Positions 32,323 through 44,291 of a stretch of DNA of 64,000 bases are shown in pieces. Source of the DNA: Cinnamomum chago (Eukaryota > Streptophyta > Magnoliopsida > Laurales > Lauraceae); assembly GCA_038049695.1 (NCBI GenBank), contig CP142455.1, positions 31,161,501-31,225,500 of the forward strand, written 5' to 3'. A model generated the notes under the pieces. The model did no database searches. It saw nothing but the letters and a program-made list of their open reading frames with translations, and was not told where the DNA came from. A program made the position numbers and the translations under genes. How positions within the stretch are numbered: position 1 is the first letter of the stretch; every line of letters starts with the position of its first letter.

Positions 32323-35260
32323 CAATGAGCTAGATAGAGGAGTATGAACTCCCAAAAAAATGAATCAAGCTTTTAAGTTGAAACCCATTGAAAGGCTTGG
32401 CAATGTGACCCAAGAAGACAAGTAGCAAATCTTGGTAATGTGTTTCTTTAGTTTGAAATAAAAATTGTAGAGATCAAAGAATATTACATGTGGGGATTTC
32501 ATAAATAGAGAATCCATTCCAAAGAAAGAGTGACAATAATAGTTTTAGAATTTGGCTTTGTGTATGCCCAACTCCCATCACACCAGAGAATTCATTCCGA
32601 AAGACCCATTTGGATTTCTGAAACGTAGTTGTTCAGTAGTCAGCTCACCTTTTAATCTCTCTTTATAAACAACTACTCATCCTAAAGAACAAAATAATTG
32701 TGATTTACATTCATTAGAGTTCTCCAAACACATGATTACCATAAAGACTGTCTAGTTTAGATATACTTTATAGGCACCAATGGACAGAGAAGAGTTTTAT
32801 CATCTTACAACACCTAATAAAAATTATATAGAGTTTAGGTCTCCTTGAAGAATTATACAAACCAGTATAGAATAGTAAAGCTGTAGAAGTATACTACTAT
32901 CAAAATATAAAGTCTCAACTGAAACAAATTCCCCATTCTCTTTTAAGGAATTAATTTCCAAACAAGTCGATGTATCCATTACAAAATATCAATACATTTA
33001 CCATGATCCGTAGTTCACCAACATTGCACCAAATATGGAAAACTGACCACCAAATCCATCCAGAAATAAGATGGCACGTTCCAAGAAGTAGGACATACAT
33101 AGAAGTAAATAGAAGAGTCTATTTACCTTGGATCGAACTAACAACAAGTTCTATCAGAGGACCCACAAAAGCTCCTTGGAATAGAGAAGATGGTATAAGA
33201 AGACCAACTCTTTCCCTCTATACCATATATAAAACAAAAATTGCAAGTAAGCTCTAAAAGTAGAAAACACAATTAGAAGTTCACCAAACACTCTAATATG
33301 TAAATAAGCTCCAGATCATCAAATAAGAACTTTTTGTTAGAGTTTTCAAACAACCCTTAAGTTCCCTTATCTACGTCCCTCTTATATAGATTGAAATGCA
33401 CTATCTTTGGTTTCTTCTCTACGAAAACTCAACAATATTTAAGCCTCCACACCACCCCAACTAAAATAAATAAGTACGGAAAAAATCAAGTAAAAATATT
33501 GATAAGCCCCTTGGAAACAACCAAAGGATGGTGGATTGGCTAAAGTTCAACTTCAGGGACAAATAATAGGCCAGAATTGACTTTTTATGAAAGTATAAGT
33601 AGAGAAAGCTGAAAAGAAATTTGTAATTTGTAATATGCTTTGAAGGCTTCACAAATGACAGGTCTGATGGCACAATCAATAAAAGTTTTTTCTTGTTCGG
33701 ATCCTCATAAACTGAATGCAGGTAACTAGGTTTACACGTAAATGAAGGTTCACGCGTATGGATAACCTCAATTGCCCGGCTTTGTTCTGTCACAATGAAT
33801 AACAATAACTAGAGTTACAGGTAATCTAACTATAAGGCAAATGATTCTTGAGGATTCAAAAATGGCCCTGATAGACAATAAGAGCAGTTTATAAAATAAC
33901 TTTGTACCTTAATAGCAAATGAGTCAAACTCATTCATTTATTAAGTCAATCCTAAATGTTTGAGTTCCTAGCAACAAACTATTTTGGCCAAATAAGCCAT
34001 TATCTTGACTTGAAGTTCTAGCAGTAAAATAAAAGGCCTTGAAAATAATGTCTGATAAGAAGACCAGAGACAACTTTTTAAGTAAAACATAATTGAAATA
34101 TATTGCATTAAAGTAACTGTCAAATGTAAGAATAAAAATGAGACAGATATTCAAAATCAACCTCCAAATACAAGAACCATAAGATAACTGCAGATATAAG
34201 CCTCCCAGAAATATGATGGGGAAAAAATACTTGTGAAACAATAAGGCGGCATTAAAAGTAACATCGCAATTTTTTCATGAAGTTCCAAGAAATAACTATA
34301 TTTCTAACTTGTGAATGAAACACAACCTGTTCAGACAACGCCTTTCCCACAGAAGAAGATAATCTTATCATTTGAAACTTTTAAGTAAAATTATGGTACT
34401 GCCTACCAGCACACATCTAAAAATTCTAGTATAACAAGAATAAACTCCTGACTGAGGATGAAAGCATGATTTAGAAGAGTAGATAGTGCACTTCTCACTA
34501 ATCTTCAGAGAACTATTAAAGCACTACCTTCATCCAAACATTGCAAGAAGTTACTGCTTCTCATACATTTAAAAGGCACAAATCCTTTATTTAGGGACAA
34601 ATTCACAGAAAAAGAGAATAAGGAAATTGAAAGTCCTTACAACTATAAATTTATGAATATGTTTAACTTATGAATATGTTAAACGACCATCAAAATGAGA
34701 TTCAAGTAAATGGACGGATTCAAGTAATAGGCATCAGACTTCTACACACCAGACAGTCCTTTGTGAAATTTCACAAAGTTTTGCCACAAATCCAAAATTT
34801 AGAGGAAAATACTATTCATACCAGATATGAAGAACCTAAGAGATATCTGAATCACTGGGATGATGAAAGAATCTGAGGAAAAAATAACAGAGAGTGCTAG
34901 AGTGAGGATTTGGAGGAAATAAGAAAAAAAAAAAAAAAAAAAGTCTTCTCTGGATCTAGAAACCCATTCATAATTTTAGGCTATTCATCAAAAGAGAATC
35001 TACCTTGGAAACAGAAAATCAAGAAAAAAATCTAAGCAAGAAAAAAAAATCAAAAGAGAAGGAGATGAAGAAGAATATGGTAGTGATGTGTTTTTTTTCC
35101 AGAGATACTGTGGAGGAGATCGAAATCATACCTAGCTCGTGTCTAGGGCATTCCAGAGAGTAACGAAGCATCGAGAGAAGAAATTGAAGACTCGTGTTTA
35201 TCACTTTGCAGTCCATTTAGCAACTTCGTATCTTAAGTGGGCCCACAAGTAGAGGGTGGG
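31899..35260. other. Gene-poor stretch with possible exons
   Basis: A (TA)n microsatellite lies at 32286-32319. On the minus strand 33640-33805 gives a codon-like stretch (EQSRAIEVIHTREPSFTCKP, YLHSVYEDPNKKKLLLIVPS) and 34280-34375 another (MIRLSSSVGKALSEQVVFHS). They could be exons of one unrecognised gene starting near 35216, but no family, splice chain or domain could be established. Confidence 0.35.
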
Positions 35261-35274
35261 TGTGTAGAGAATTT

Positions 35275-36110
35275 CGGTTAAGCATGTCAAGCAGGCAAGA
35301 CACTTTCTTCCCTTTTAGTATAAGGGTTATAGATATCAACTATTTGCTCACATGAGGATACAAAGTGGGTGACAAGTGAGCCAATAGCAACTTTCTTGCG
35401 GACAAAACGATAGTTAACATCGATGTATTTTGTTCATACATGAATGACCGGGTTAACTGTCAGGTATAGTGCATTGATGTCGTGCGCAAAAGATAATTGG
35501 AGGACTTTTGAGAAAAAACTCCGATATCCCCCAATATAGAACAAATCCAAGTGATTTCTACTACTGTTGATGCGAGCTATCGGGACTCTGCTTCAGTGTT
35601 AGACAGAACCACTCTGTTGATTCTTGGTTGTCCAAGAAACACAATTTGCACCAAGAAAAATACAGAAACCTGTGGCGGAGTGTATGGAGGAGTGGGCTCC
35701 ACCCGAGTAGTATTGAAAAATATTTATGCTCAACTTTTTTTTTCTTTGCTTGCCTACTAAAACCTCAAAATGCTAATAGAGGCAGCATAAATACTTTTCA
35801 ATACTCCCCCTTGGGTGGAGCCCCCACCTCAATAGAGCGCCGGGTAAGAGGACACCTTACCCGATCTACATCGGAAAATCCACATAGGTTTGATGAAAAT
35901 CGAGATATAATTCGTAGCCCATAATTTAAAATCCCCTTTTATGTATCGAATGATTCTTTTGATGGCTTCACAACAACCTTCATTTGGCGCATCCATGAAT
36001 TGGCAAACCAAATTGACGGCATGTGCTAATTCTGGCCGGTAAGAGTCTAATATTGCAAGGGGCCAACCAGACTTCAGTATGACGTACCATCAACCTCTAC
36101 TATCTTGCTG
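35275..36110 (-). mobile_element. Copia retrotransposon fragment (reverse transcriptase end and RNase H)
   Basis: The minus strand at 35830-36110 reads VEVDGTSY and SLVGPLAIL, then VCQFMDAPNEGCCEAIKRII RYIKG, the conserved end of the copia polyprotein. At 35330-35680 it continues, with stops, as the RNase H part (ASTVVEITWICSILGDIGVF, then a degenerate DN.SA.YL-like region). An inverted-repeat element splits it at 35690-35831. It has many stops and no LTRs: a decayed fragment. Confidence 0.75.
35690..35831. mobile_element. Small inverted-repeat element inside the copia fragment
   Basis: The left arm GAGTGGGCTCCACCCGAGTA with GTATTGAAAAATATTTATGCT is repeated inverted at the right (TGGGGGCTCCACCCAAGGGG, then GAGTATTGAAAAGTATTTATGCT). 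It is about 140 bp in all and interrupts the copia reading. Confidence 0.65.
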
Positions 36111-36289
36111 CCATGAAGATTATGATTTACAGCTAATGGAGTATTTATGTGTTTTGAATGAAGCATTTTTGTCTTGGTTAAGAGATCTTGAGCATATTTA
36201 TATTTTTTTGAAATGTGAGAGAAGAAAAGGATCAAGCAAATGACACTTAAGTTCTCCTTTGGTCTAGTTTGAATTCCTAGACATTGGCT

Positions 36290-37101
36290 GGGGATTCAAT
36301 AGAACTGGAAGTTATCCAAAATGTTGGCCAAAGTTACCCTGGAACTGTCTCCTTAAGCCTTCCATAGCATGTTTTGCTTGGAAGTTGTTTCACAACAAAC
36401 TTCCGACCAGCAAATGGGCATAGTTGACTAGAATTAAGTTGGCTTCAATTTACCTGCTTTGTGGATCTCATCAAGAATCAGCATACAACCTCTTTTTGGA
36501 CCGTCTGTTTGCTAAGAACAGCCTTTTACCTCAGTGGTAAGAGGCGGCAATTCTCACTTGGCTATCCAGGGTTCTAACCTTGTGCATGCCACCTTCACTC
36601 ACCAAAGGGCTTCACCAAGGTCTACAAGCCTCACCCGAGGGCAAAAAGAAATGTCCGTTTTGCTTCTACTGTCAAAGACTGGTTCAATTCCAATATTGCG
36701 GTCCTTCACAATGTTCCCGGTGCCTCCTTTTGGAATCACTTCTAAACCTACTCTTGCAAGAAAGTAAAGTTTGGGCTAGGAGCCACCTTCATCATCGTCA
36801 TTTTAGGCCTATGGAAGACCAGAAACTTGGCTATTTTTACTGATCAAAAGTGTTTTCTCTAGAAACTACCATTTCTCTTCTAATTACTGAATCTTCTCTC
36901 TCTAAGCTAAAATATCTTCTTCCTTCTCTAGCTTTAGGTTTGGAGTCTTTTTTTTTTTTTATGTAAATTGATCTCTCCCAATTGTAGGTTAAGCCCTGTT
37001 TTTACAGGGCTATTGCTTAATTTGGTTTCAGTTTTTGGGTTCGGTCTGTATTTGCCCTTCTCTTTTCTATACAATTTTGCCTTCAAGGGGAAAAAAAAAA
37101 A
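36290..37101 (+). mobile_element. 5'-truncated LINE (L1) with zf-RVT domain and poly(A) tail
   Basis: The plus strand encodes, with breaks, the carboxyl end of LINE ORF2: PSIACFAWKLFHNKLPTSKW then IYLLCGSHQESAYNLFLDRL (the zinc-binding reverse-transcriptase-associated domain). Next come FASTVKDWFNSNIAVLHNVP GASFWNHF and GLWKTRNLAIFTDQK. The 3' end has CAATTGTAGGTTAAGCCC, a T-rich untranslated part and an A-rich tail at 37090-37101. A SINE interrupts it at about 36515-36655. Confidence 0.75.
36515..36655 (+). mobile_element. tRNA-derived SINE nested in the LINE
   Basis: TTTACCTCAGTGGTAAGAGG resembles a pol III A box region and GGGTTCTAACCTTG a B box, spaced as in a tRNA. The LINE frame stops at ...LFLDRLFAK before it and resumes at FASTVKDWF after it. 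GTTTGCT on the left and GTTTTGCT on the right may be a damaged target duplication. Confidence 0.6.
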
Positions 37102-37479
37102 AGAAGCTAAAGTAACATCTAAGACCATATATGAATTATAATAATTTCATCCTCTATATATTTAGGGTCCCCCACCCATACTTTCATGAGCTAAAAACTC
37201 TTCGTCTTTCTTGGAGAGCCATCTGTGAAGGTCAAAAGAAAAATCAGATTATGAAAACAAATTAGTCTCTACAACATATCAAAATCACATGACATTTAAA
37301 GATTCACATTTATATAACCTTAGGGTATATAATTGATGCATTTATTTTTTTGCGTAAAGGAAAGTGTAAGGATTAAAATCCTACTATAATTAGTATTGGC
37401 AAATTAACTACACCAAAAACAGCAAATAGGAAGGACCCAGAACTGTTCCTAACAAACACTGAAACGGTTTTAAACCACT

Positions 37480-38032
<553 letters not shown>

Positions 38033-38224
38033 CTAAGGCAATACATGAAAACTATCGTAACGAAATCACATAAAATATATAGTTAAAAATTCTAAGATAA
38101 GAAGAAAATATATGCCCCAAAGAAAGCAAAAGCAACCGCACAGTAGACAAGAAAATAAAATGGATTTTAGAAAAATGATAGACCACTAGAATAATAAATC
38201 CCAATAAAGAGAAGGGAGAGTGTG

Positions 38225-38225
38225 T

Positions 38226-38287
<62 letters not shown>
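38225..38287. repeat. (TG)n(AG)n microsatellite flanked by a direct repeat
   Basis: About ten TG then some twenty AG units. TGATAGACCACTAGAATAAT followed by AAATCCCAATAA occurs just before (38177) and just after (38297), so the block arose with a local duplication. Confidence 0.85.
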
Positions 38288-38290
<3 letters not shown>

Positions 38291-38847
38291 GAAAACTGAT
38301 AGACCACTAGAATAATAAATCCCAATAAGGACATGCAGCAGACCTACAGTTTCTCTTCATCCTGCATAATTCAAATGCATTCTCATCCATCCCTATCATA
38401 CTGCTAAACACAAATGTACCAGTGTAATTTAAAGAGCCTAGTCCTATCAAATCAACACAAACATGTAGTAAACCGGCACATGATTCAAGCTACTCAACTT
38501 CTTAAAATGCCATAAATTCAAAAACACGCTGAAACTACAGGGGATGCAAAATTGCAAATCAGTACAAAATTCACATTCCTCGAAAGAGATGCATTAATCT
38601 ACAACTTAGCATATCATTGCTGTTTGCGCATTACCGTATATACAATTCATAGACAATGACAGGACAATCCAAAGCTTGGAAGTTGTTCTAGCTAGAAGAT
38701 CGATCGATTACCCGAGAATAATAAGGCATATTGTATTCAAAAGATCATAATTTCATAAAATTCATAGACAATGATAGGACAATTCAATCTTGCGAGAGCT
38801 TGAACAATTACAAAAATGAGAAAAAAAAAAAAAGATGGATCGGTTAC

Positions 38848-39250
38848 CTGAGAAGACACAACTTGGCTGAGAATTTCACCGTCGTTTCTGACCTAAGAAA
38901 CAAACGGAACATAAAATCAATACACATTACAAATTTCTTGAAGAGAGAGATGGATAATTAGAGCTTACAATTGCGGCAGCAGTGTCGTCGCAGCTGGTCT
39001 CGATGCCGAGAATAACCAGAGAGTCGTCTTCGGGTCGAGAACTGCACGCGTTGAGAGGATTCAAAGAAGAAGAAGAAGAGAAGGAGGAGGAAGTAGCGAA
39101 GAAGGGCTTGAAGGGAAGAGTTAGAAAGCGAGTAGGGTTTCGTAGTCTCGAAGAGATAGCGAAAGCCCTCACTCGGTATGGGAAGGAAGCTCGCAGAAGA
39201 AGATTAAAACTAGGAATCGTACAAGAGGAAATCACAAAGGACGATAACAT
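38848..39250 (-). CDS. GCP1: TsaD/Qri7-type tRNA threonylcarbamoyltransferase, exons 1-2
   Basis: Exon 1 (38969-39250) begins at the ATG at 39250 and encodes 94 residues. A Ser/Arg/Phe-rich leader suits a mitochondrial transit peptide and is followed by SLVILGIETSCDDTAAAI, the ATP-binding start of the ASKHA-fold TsaD/Kae1/Qri7 family. Exon 2 (38848-38892) encodes VRNDGEILSQVVSSQ in phase, with clean GT-AG borders. The family makes t6A37 in ANN-decoding tRNAs. The presequence suits the organellar paralogue (plant GCP1, human OSGEPL1). The next exon (expected ...RYGGVAPK.AEEAH) is not found downstream to 33 kb. Either the gene has a very long transposon-filled intron or only its 5' end is here. 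The exons themselves show no lesion. Confidence 0.8.
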
Positions 39251-39437
39251 CTTCTCCTTTCAGACCTTCTATCGTCTGAACACTAATATCGTCTGAACAC
39301 ATACACCTGTGCAGTGAAGTATGAAGATAGCAAGGGATACCAGTTCAGTTTTGGGCTTCTTTCCTTCTCTTTAAAAATTGATGGACCTCCGATTACCTGT
39401 TTTCCCATCCCATGGCACGGGTAGGCCTACCTATGCC

Positions 39438-39817
39438 GAGGGATGTAAATGGGTCCTCATTCTCCGAGAATACTCGGAGTTTCCGACCAGTTAAAAATTG
39501 GATATGGGTCTTTATTTAAGTCCCACTAAGTAAATGGGTCTGAATCCCTTTTTTGGACCCGTGACCTAAATGGGTCTGGTTCGGTTCCACATTTGTTCGG
39601 ACCGTGGACTCGGGACCCAATGCATTACCTTAATTTTCGATAATTTTTCCTTAAAATTAGATTTTTTTTCCATAGCATTCTCTACTTAGACCTGGACCCG
39701 GACCTACCACATATATGGTTCTGGTTCCGGGTCCGGTTCCACCTTCTCTTTAATGGTTTCGGGTCCGGAACTAAGAAATTAATTATGTCCGGGCCCATGG
39801 ACCCGTTTACATCCCTG
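39438..39817. mobile_element. hAT-like MITE with 8-bp target duplication, 380 bp
   Basis: The ends GAGGGATGTAAATGGGTCC and, reverse-complemented, CAGGGATGTAAACGGGTCC are flanked by CCTATGCC (39430-39437) and CCTAGGCC (39818-39825). The interior is full of GGGTCCGG/CCGGACCC. It lies 190 bp upstream of the TsaD start codon, so it could affect that promoter. Confidence 0.8.
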
Positions 39818-39960
39818 CCTAGGCCTCAACCCCCACAACAACAACAACAACAAAAAAGGCTATAGTTTTGGGCTTTTTTGTCTTTTTAAGATTTCAGCAC
39901 CTATAAATATCCCCACCTTCATTGCCCCTCCCTATATCTCTAATGCTACCGTGCTCTTAA

Positions 39961-40228
39961 TTTGGGCATGTTTCTTTGCTGGAATTCCTGTCTAGGGAAT
40001 TCCTGAATTGCCAGACATAGTGGAATTCATGGATTCCCCTTTTGGGCTTGAGCATCCAGGAATTCCACCAAAATGCATAGGGAGTGGAATTCCTGGATTC
40101 TCAAAGGTCAAAAGAGACTTTCCATTTGGCTGGAATTCAGACATACTACTAAAGAAACATGAAATTTAAAAATTTCAGAGGACAGCCTGTCACATCATGT
40201 CCAAGAATTCCACTAAAGAAACAGGGCC
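39961..40228. mobile_element. Tourist/Harbinger-like MITE
   Basis: The left end GGGCATGTTTCTTTGCTGGA ATTCC mirrors the right end (reverse-complemented GGCCCTGTTTCTTTAGTGGA ATTC). TTAA stands at both borders (39957-39960 and 40229-40232), compatible with the TWA target duplication of PIF/Harbinger elements. The interior repeats GGAATTCC-type text. It carries no frame. Confidence 0.65.
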
Positions 40229-40232
40229 TTAA

Positions 40233-41352
40233 GTTGTATCTCTAAGTTGATTTCAATTAGTTTTTCAAAGACTAAGATCAAATCAAGTTATCAAGTTATC
40301 AAGGGTAAATGCGCTCTCTTTCTCTCTAGGAACTTCTCAAAAGCTCTCTCTCTCTCTCTCAATTATCTTCATTGTCAAGTTGACGATTAGCTTTAAAGTT
40401 AGAAATTGCTTTTCAAAATTTTTATCAAAGTTGTAAATTACCAAAGTCGTGAATCTTATTCAAGGTAGTTATTTTCATAAAATTCTCATTTCGAGTTTTC
40501 ATTGATGGTTGTGATTTCATTTTTGTTTGTACTAAAATTTAAATTTTCTTCGAAAAAAGATGCACGTGGGCCAGCTTGGCCATCCACGGCCCCCCACAGG
40601 GCGATTGGGGCTGTGGGTCGCGTTGCCGGTGTTGGGCCAAGCCCCTGCCTACCTGGGCGCAGCATGGCACAACCTGGCCCAGGTAAGCTAGTTTTAAAAG
40701 TGTTAAGTGTAAACAGTTTCACCAAATTGATAACTGGGTCAACTTTTGGGTAGGCCCAATTAGGTCCTTGACTCAAAACCCAAGTGTGTAAATTTAATAT
40801 ATAGAAGAAATTAATAGCGTACATTATATAAAATTATTGTAAGGAGTAATTACATAAGGTCAGGTCAACCTACGAGAGCAAACCAAGGTCCTTGGTCAAT
40901 TGAGCTACCCCTTGAAATTACACACAATTATTGAAAGTATTGTGTAATGAAGCAAAAGTTTGCGTGTCAGGAGGCACAATGGCACAAGCATTTGGTAGAT
41001 ATTAGTGGGAAATTTGAGCAGCTCAGCTTGACCATATTAATGTCGCCAGAGCTCAGCCCAAATAACTTGTCGGTGAGCACGACCCAGATAAAACCTGAAT
41101 TTCCTACTTCAAGACCAAGGCAGAATTCAAAATCTAGGCCCTGATTCAAGCCCAAGTTTATCATTGACGCATTCATTTTATATATATTTTCCCAGATCTC
41201 GTGCCACCTCTTCAAACATAATTGGGTTTAGAGCCGGGTCTAAGTATTTATTTTAAATTTATGTACGAGTAGGTGTCATGAAACCTAGATCCAAATCCAG
41301 CTTGGTTTGAGTATGAGTCCCATGAATCATTCGGATCCAAGTCTAGATACAC
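40233..41352. other. Gene-free stretch
   Basis: 40560-40690 is a GC-rich island (CCACGGCCCCCCACAGGGCG) with open frames on both strands but no domain. On the minus strand 40858-40915 resembles a tRNA-derived SINE head (GGGGTAGCTCAATTGACC then GGTTGACCTGACC). Confidence 0.4.
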
Positions 41353-41779
41353 AAAGGGATGTATAATGGGTCACTTTCGGTTTAGGTCCATGGTGGACCC
41401 GGACCCGTCTTGGGACGAGTTTCTTGGTTCTGAACCTAGAACTGATAAGGAGAAGGTGAAACCGAACTCGAAACCCCAACCATATATAGGGCGGGTCTGA
41501 GTCTTGGTCTGGGTCCAAGCCTAGGCAGAGAATGAAATGGGAAAAAAAAAATCTAATTTTGAGAGATTTAAAATTTTTTTGAGATAATATATCAGGTCCC
41601 AAATCGACGGGTCCAAACCAAGGTAGAACTAGAACCGGACCCATTTAGGTCACATGTAAAAACAAAAAAATGGACCTAGACCCATTTACTTAACGACACC
41701 TAAATAAGGACCCAAACCCGGTTTTTAACGAGTTGGAACCTCTAAATAATAAGAGAATCAATGACTCATTTACATCCCT
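41353..41779. mobile_element. hAT-like MITE, related to the 39.4-kb element
   Basis: AGGGATGTATAATGGGTC at the left mirrors AGGGATGTAAATGAGTC at the right. AGATACAC (41345-41352) and AAATACAC (41780-41787) are a plausible 8-bp target duplication with one change. The interior has the same GGACCCGGACCCGT-type text as the 39.4-kb copy. Confidence 0.65.
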
Positions 41780-42177
41780 AAATACACATGGTCTCAAATA
41801 AAAAATTTGCCTATTTTCATTTGCACAAGAGTGCAACTTGGAAGCCACCTTTGTAGGGGCAGACCCTGCTTGGGGCTGAAGCCCCTACCTATATATGTGA
41901 CATGTTTAAAATTTTTAAAACCCCCTTGGAAATCCTAAAAATCATTATATATTTTTCTTTTACATTTGACCCTTCTTCCAATATCTCTTTTACATGAAGC
42001 CCCCCAAGTTGAATTTCTTGCCATTGTGCCTTTGGTATTGGGTCAATCTAAGCTCGTCATGCTCCACAAGAAGTTCTTTTTTGCTTCAAGATTCAAGTCC
42101 AACGTCAAGCTCAAGCAGAAACAAGACCACTTGAAAATGTTCTTTCAAGTAGGTAAGAACGGGAATGGTATTTTGTC

Positions 42178-42245
42178 GGAGTGGTAAGAAGTAACAGTTC
42201 TCATCTGACTACTTAGGGTTTGAACCCTAAGAATGCCACTTATTT
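42178..42245 (+). mobile_element. tRNA-like SINE head
   Basis: GAGTGGTAAGAAGTAACAG and GGGTTTGAACCCTAAGAATG give an A-box-like start and a near-perfect B box, with the same plan as the SINE at 36.5 kb. The 3' limit is unclear. Confidence 0.45.
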
Positions 42246-42499
42246 TCTGTATCTGGGCATCCTTTCCACTTGTATGTGCTTTCTTCCAACACGTGCGGGC
42301 TTCTTTTTCTCTAAAATGAATTTTCTTCCTACGTGCGTGCCTGCAATCTCTTGGTCCGGCCCTGGGGTTAAAAAAATAGTAGGAAAGAAAAAACGTTGTC
42401 CTCGTGATTCACAAAAAAGTGAAGAGCTTATACAGTTCCAAGAAGCCAATGGGTCATTCTACTATGAGAAAGTAACATTTTATTATAATCTTAGTTTAG

Positions 42500-42690
42500 T
42501 TTTAGATGATGGGACTTGATGCCAATTGGCAGCGACTCTTACCCTGCATTATAACCGGTCAATTGTGCTTCAAATAGAGACTTTTGATAATTGCAAATAT
42601 ATTCGTACCCATTCAAACACAGCATGATAACAAGAGTTTTTCTTGTCATTTTATGAAGGGCATCAGCAATTCCTTTCGCATAGGAAGGGA
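42500..42690. repeat. Diverged repeat, copy 1
   Basis: Aligns with 45365-45560. Shared strings include GATGATGGGA, CTTGAT.CC, GCATTATA.C.GGT, CATTCAAA, ATGATA/ATCATGA and TATGAAGGGC.TCA. In the minus frame it reads ALHKMTRKTLVIMLCLNGYE, so it may derive from coding sequence. No family is recognised. Confidence 0.55.
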
Positions 42691-42749
42691 CAAAAATTGG
42701 AAGGCTTTGTGAATTGCTCTCTTCAATACACCACATTAATAAATCAAAT

Positions 42750-44280
42750 TATACTATATTAAATTAGAGGGTTTTGAAGATAATTTTGGCCGTAACTTTT
42801 AATCTTGGCTGGGAGTTATAAACTCTTCATTTTCAATATGTAATCACTCATCTTTACTTTCAATGTGTAACCACTCATTTCCTCCACTTCATCTAACAAC
42901 ATTTTCTTCCTACTTTTCATTTTTCTATAAGAACTTAATTTCTATTCCTATCATAATAAACAAATCAGTGTCTTGAGTATTTCATGATTGATTTTGTATA
43001 ATCTAAGTTTTTCTTCATAAATCAGTAAATATGTTTTTCAGTTATTGGTGAACATGCTCGTGCTAAGCAGGGGTGGTTGTGCTAGTTCCTAATTAAGTGA
43101 GAGCTCACCTTGTATTCTTTCGTATCCCCACCTTAAATTGACAGTAAGTAATTACTTTTAAAAGATCTAAATTTCTCACAAGGCTCACTTTTTATGGATC
43201 CAATTATTCCATAAGATGTGCGGTTGATTCATCAGCCAAAAAAATCTTGTTTCAAACAAGGTGATATTTACTGTTGAATTGGATTTTGTGATTTGATTGC
43301 TTTTTTCAAATGGCTCCAATCAAATGGTCAATTTCTCATAAATAAACTGTGGCGTGTTCATCTAATGTTCCATTTACATCCTTGCCATATAAATGTAGAG
43401 AAGAGGAGAGAATGGCTGTCGAGAACTTCAGCAGCACCTGACATGGAGCCATGGGCCCAGATTAAACATAAGGCTCAATAGACTCGGGAGTACTTTTTTA
43501 AGATGCCTAATTTCGCCGATTTGTCTGTCTTATTCTTAATCTACCCTCCTAGTTTACCCTATCCAACGTTTGACCACCACCAAACTGAGTTTGATTCCTC
43601 CATGGCTTGGACTCTGAAGAGCTTCGAAGCTCTTTATAGGGGGCCCACTATCGAAAACCCCAAACCGCTCAAAAAATGCTTCCCATTCATATGAGCCTTA
43701 GTCAAATTTAACTTTGGTAGAAGTTGGACTTACTGTTACATTGATCATATAAATGCCGGTGATTCATCTAAGGCGAGTCAAACTTCTATTGGATATACAT
43801 TTGGCAATGGCCCTATATGAAGGAGAGCGTTTAGATTTCAATAATTGGGCCTCGCTGAGGAGCCTCACGACTTGAGTGCCAACACTGAGTATCCGAACTC
43901 CTACAACCTATCACTCACACATGGATAATGGCTTGAGTATTGCATGTTGGTAAGCACTAACACACATCAAAACCTAAATTTACAAGCCCAAGCCTAACAC
44001 TGAACTCATAACCCAGACCTGCCCCCAAGCTTGTTTATTAGAGACTCGATCCCTTAGTTGGTTGCACGTTGGGTTAAAACCCATGTAACATTGACAATGA
44101 CTTTTGACTGTCTCAATTTTGATTTTGACCACCTCTTTCAATTTTGAACAATCTTATTAGATTTTTTAAATCGAAAAATAAAATAAAATAAATCATTTTG
44201 CACAATGAGGGAATTGAACCTACAACCTATGTAAGAGAATATATTAATGCTGGCTATCACTCATGTTAGAGATAGGGAAT
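42750..44280. other. Gene-free stretch
   Basis: No gene, tRNA or complete element recognised. Short frames at 43293-43694 have no domain. Confidence 0.5.
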
Positions 44281-44291
44281 TCATTTTGCAC

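Noticed and set aside
36525..36600. Functional tRNA gene
   Set aside because: A and B box-like strings are present but there is no acceptor stem or proper cloverleaf; a SINE head is more likely.
38982..39296. Plus frame of 104 codons over the TsaD exon
   Set aside because: Opposite-strand shadow; the minus strand has the conserved ATP-binding motif and splice sites.
40486..40824. Overlapping frames on both strands of the GC-rich island
   Set aside because: GC-rich DNA lacks stops by chance; neither product resembles a protein family.
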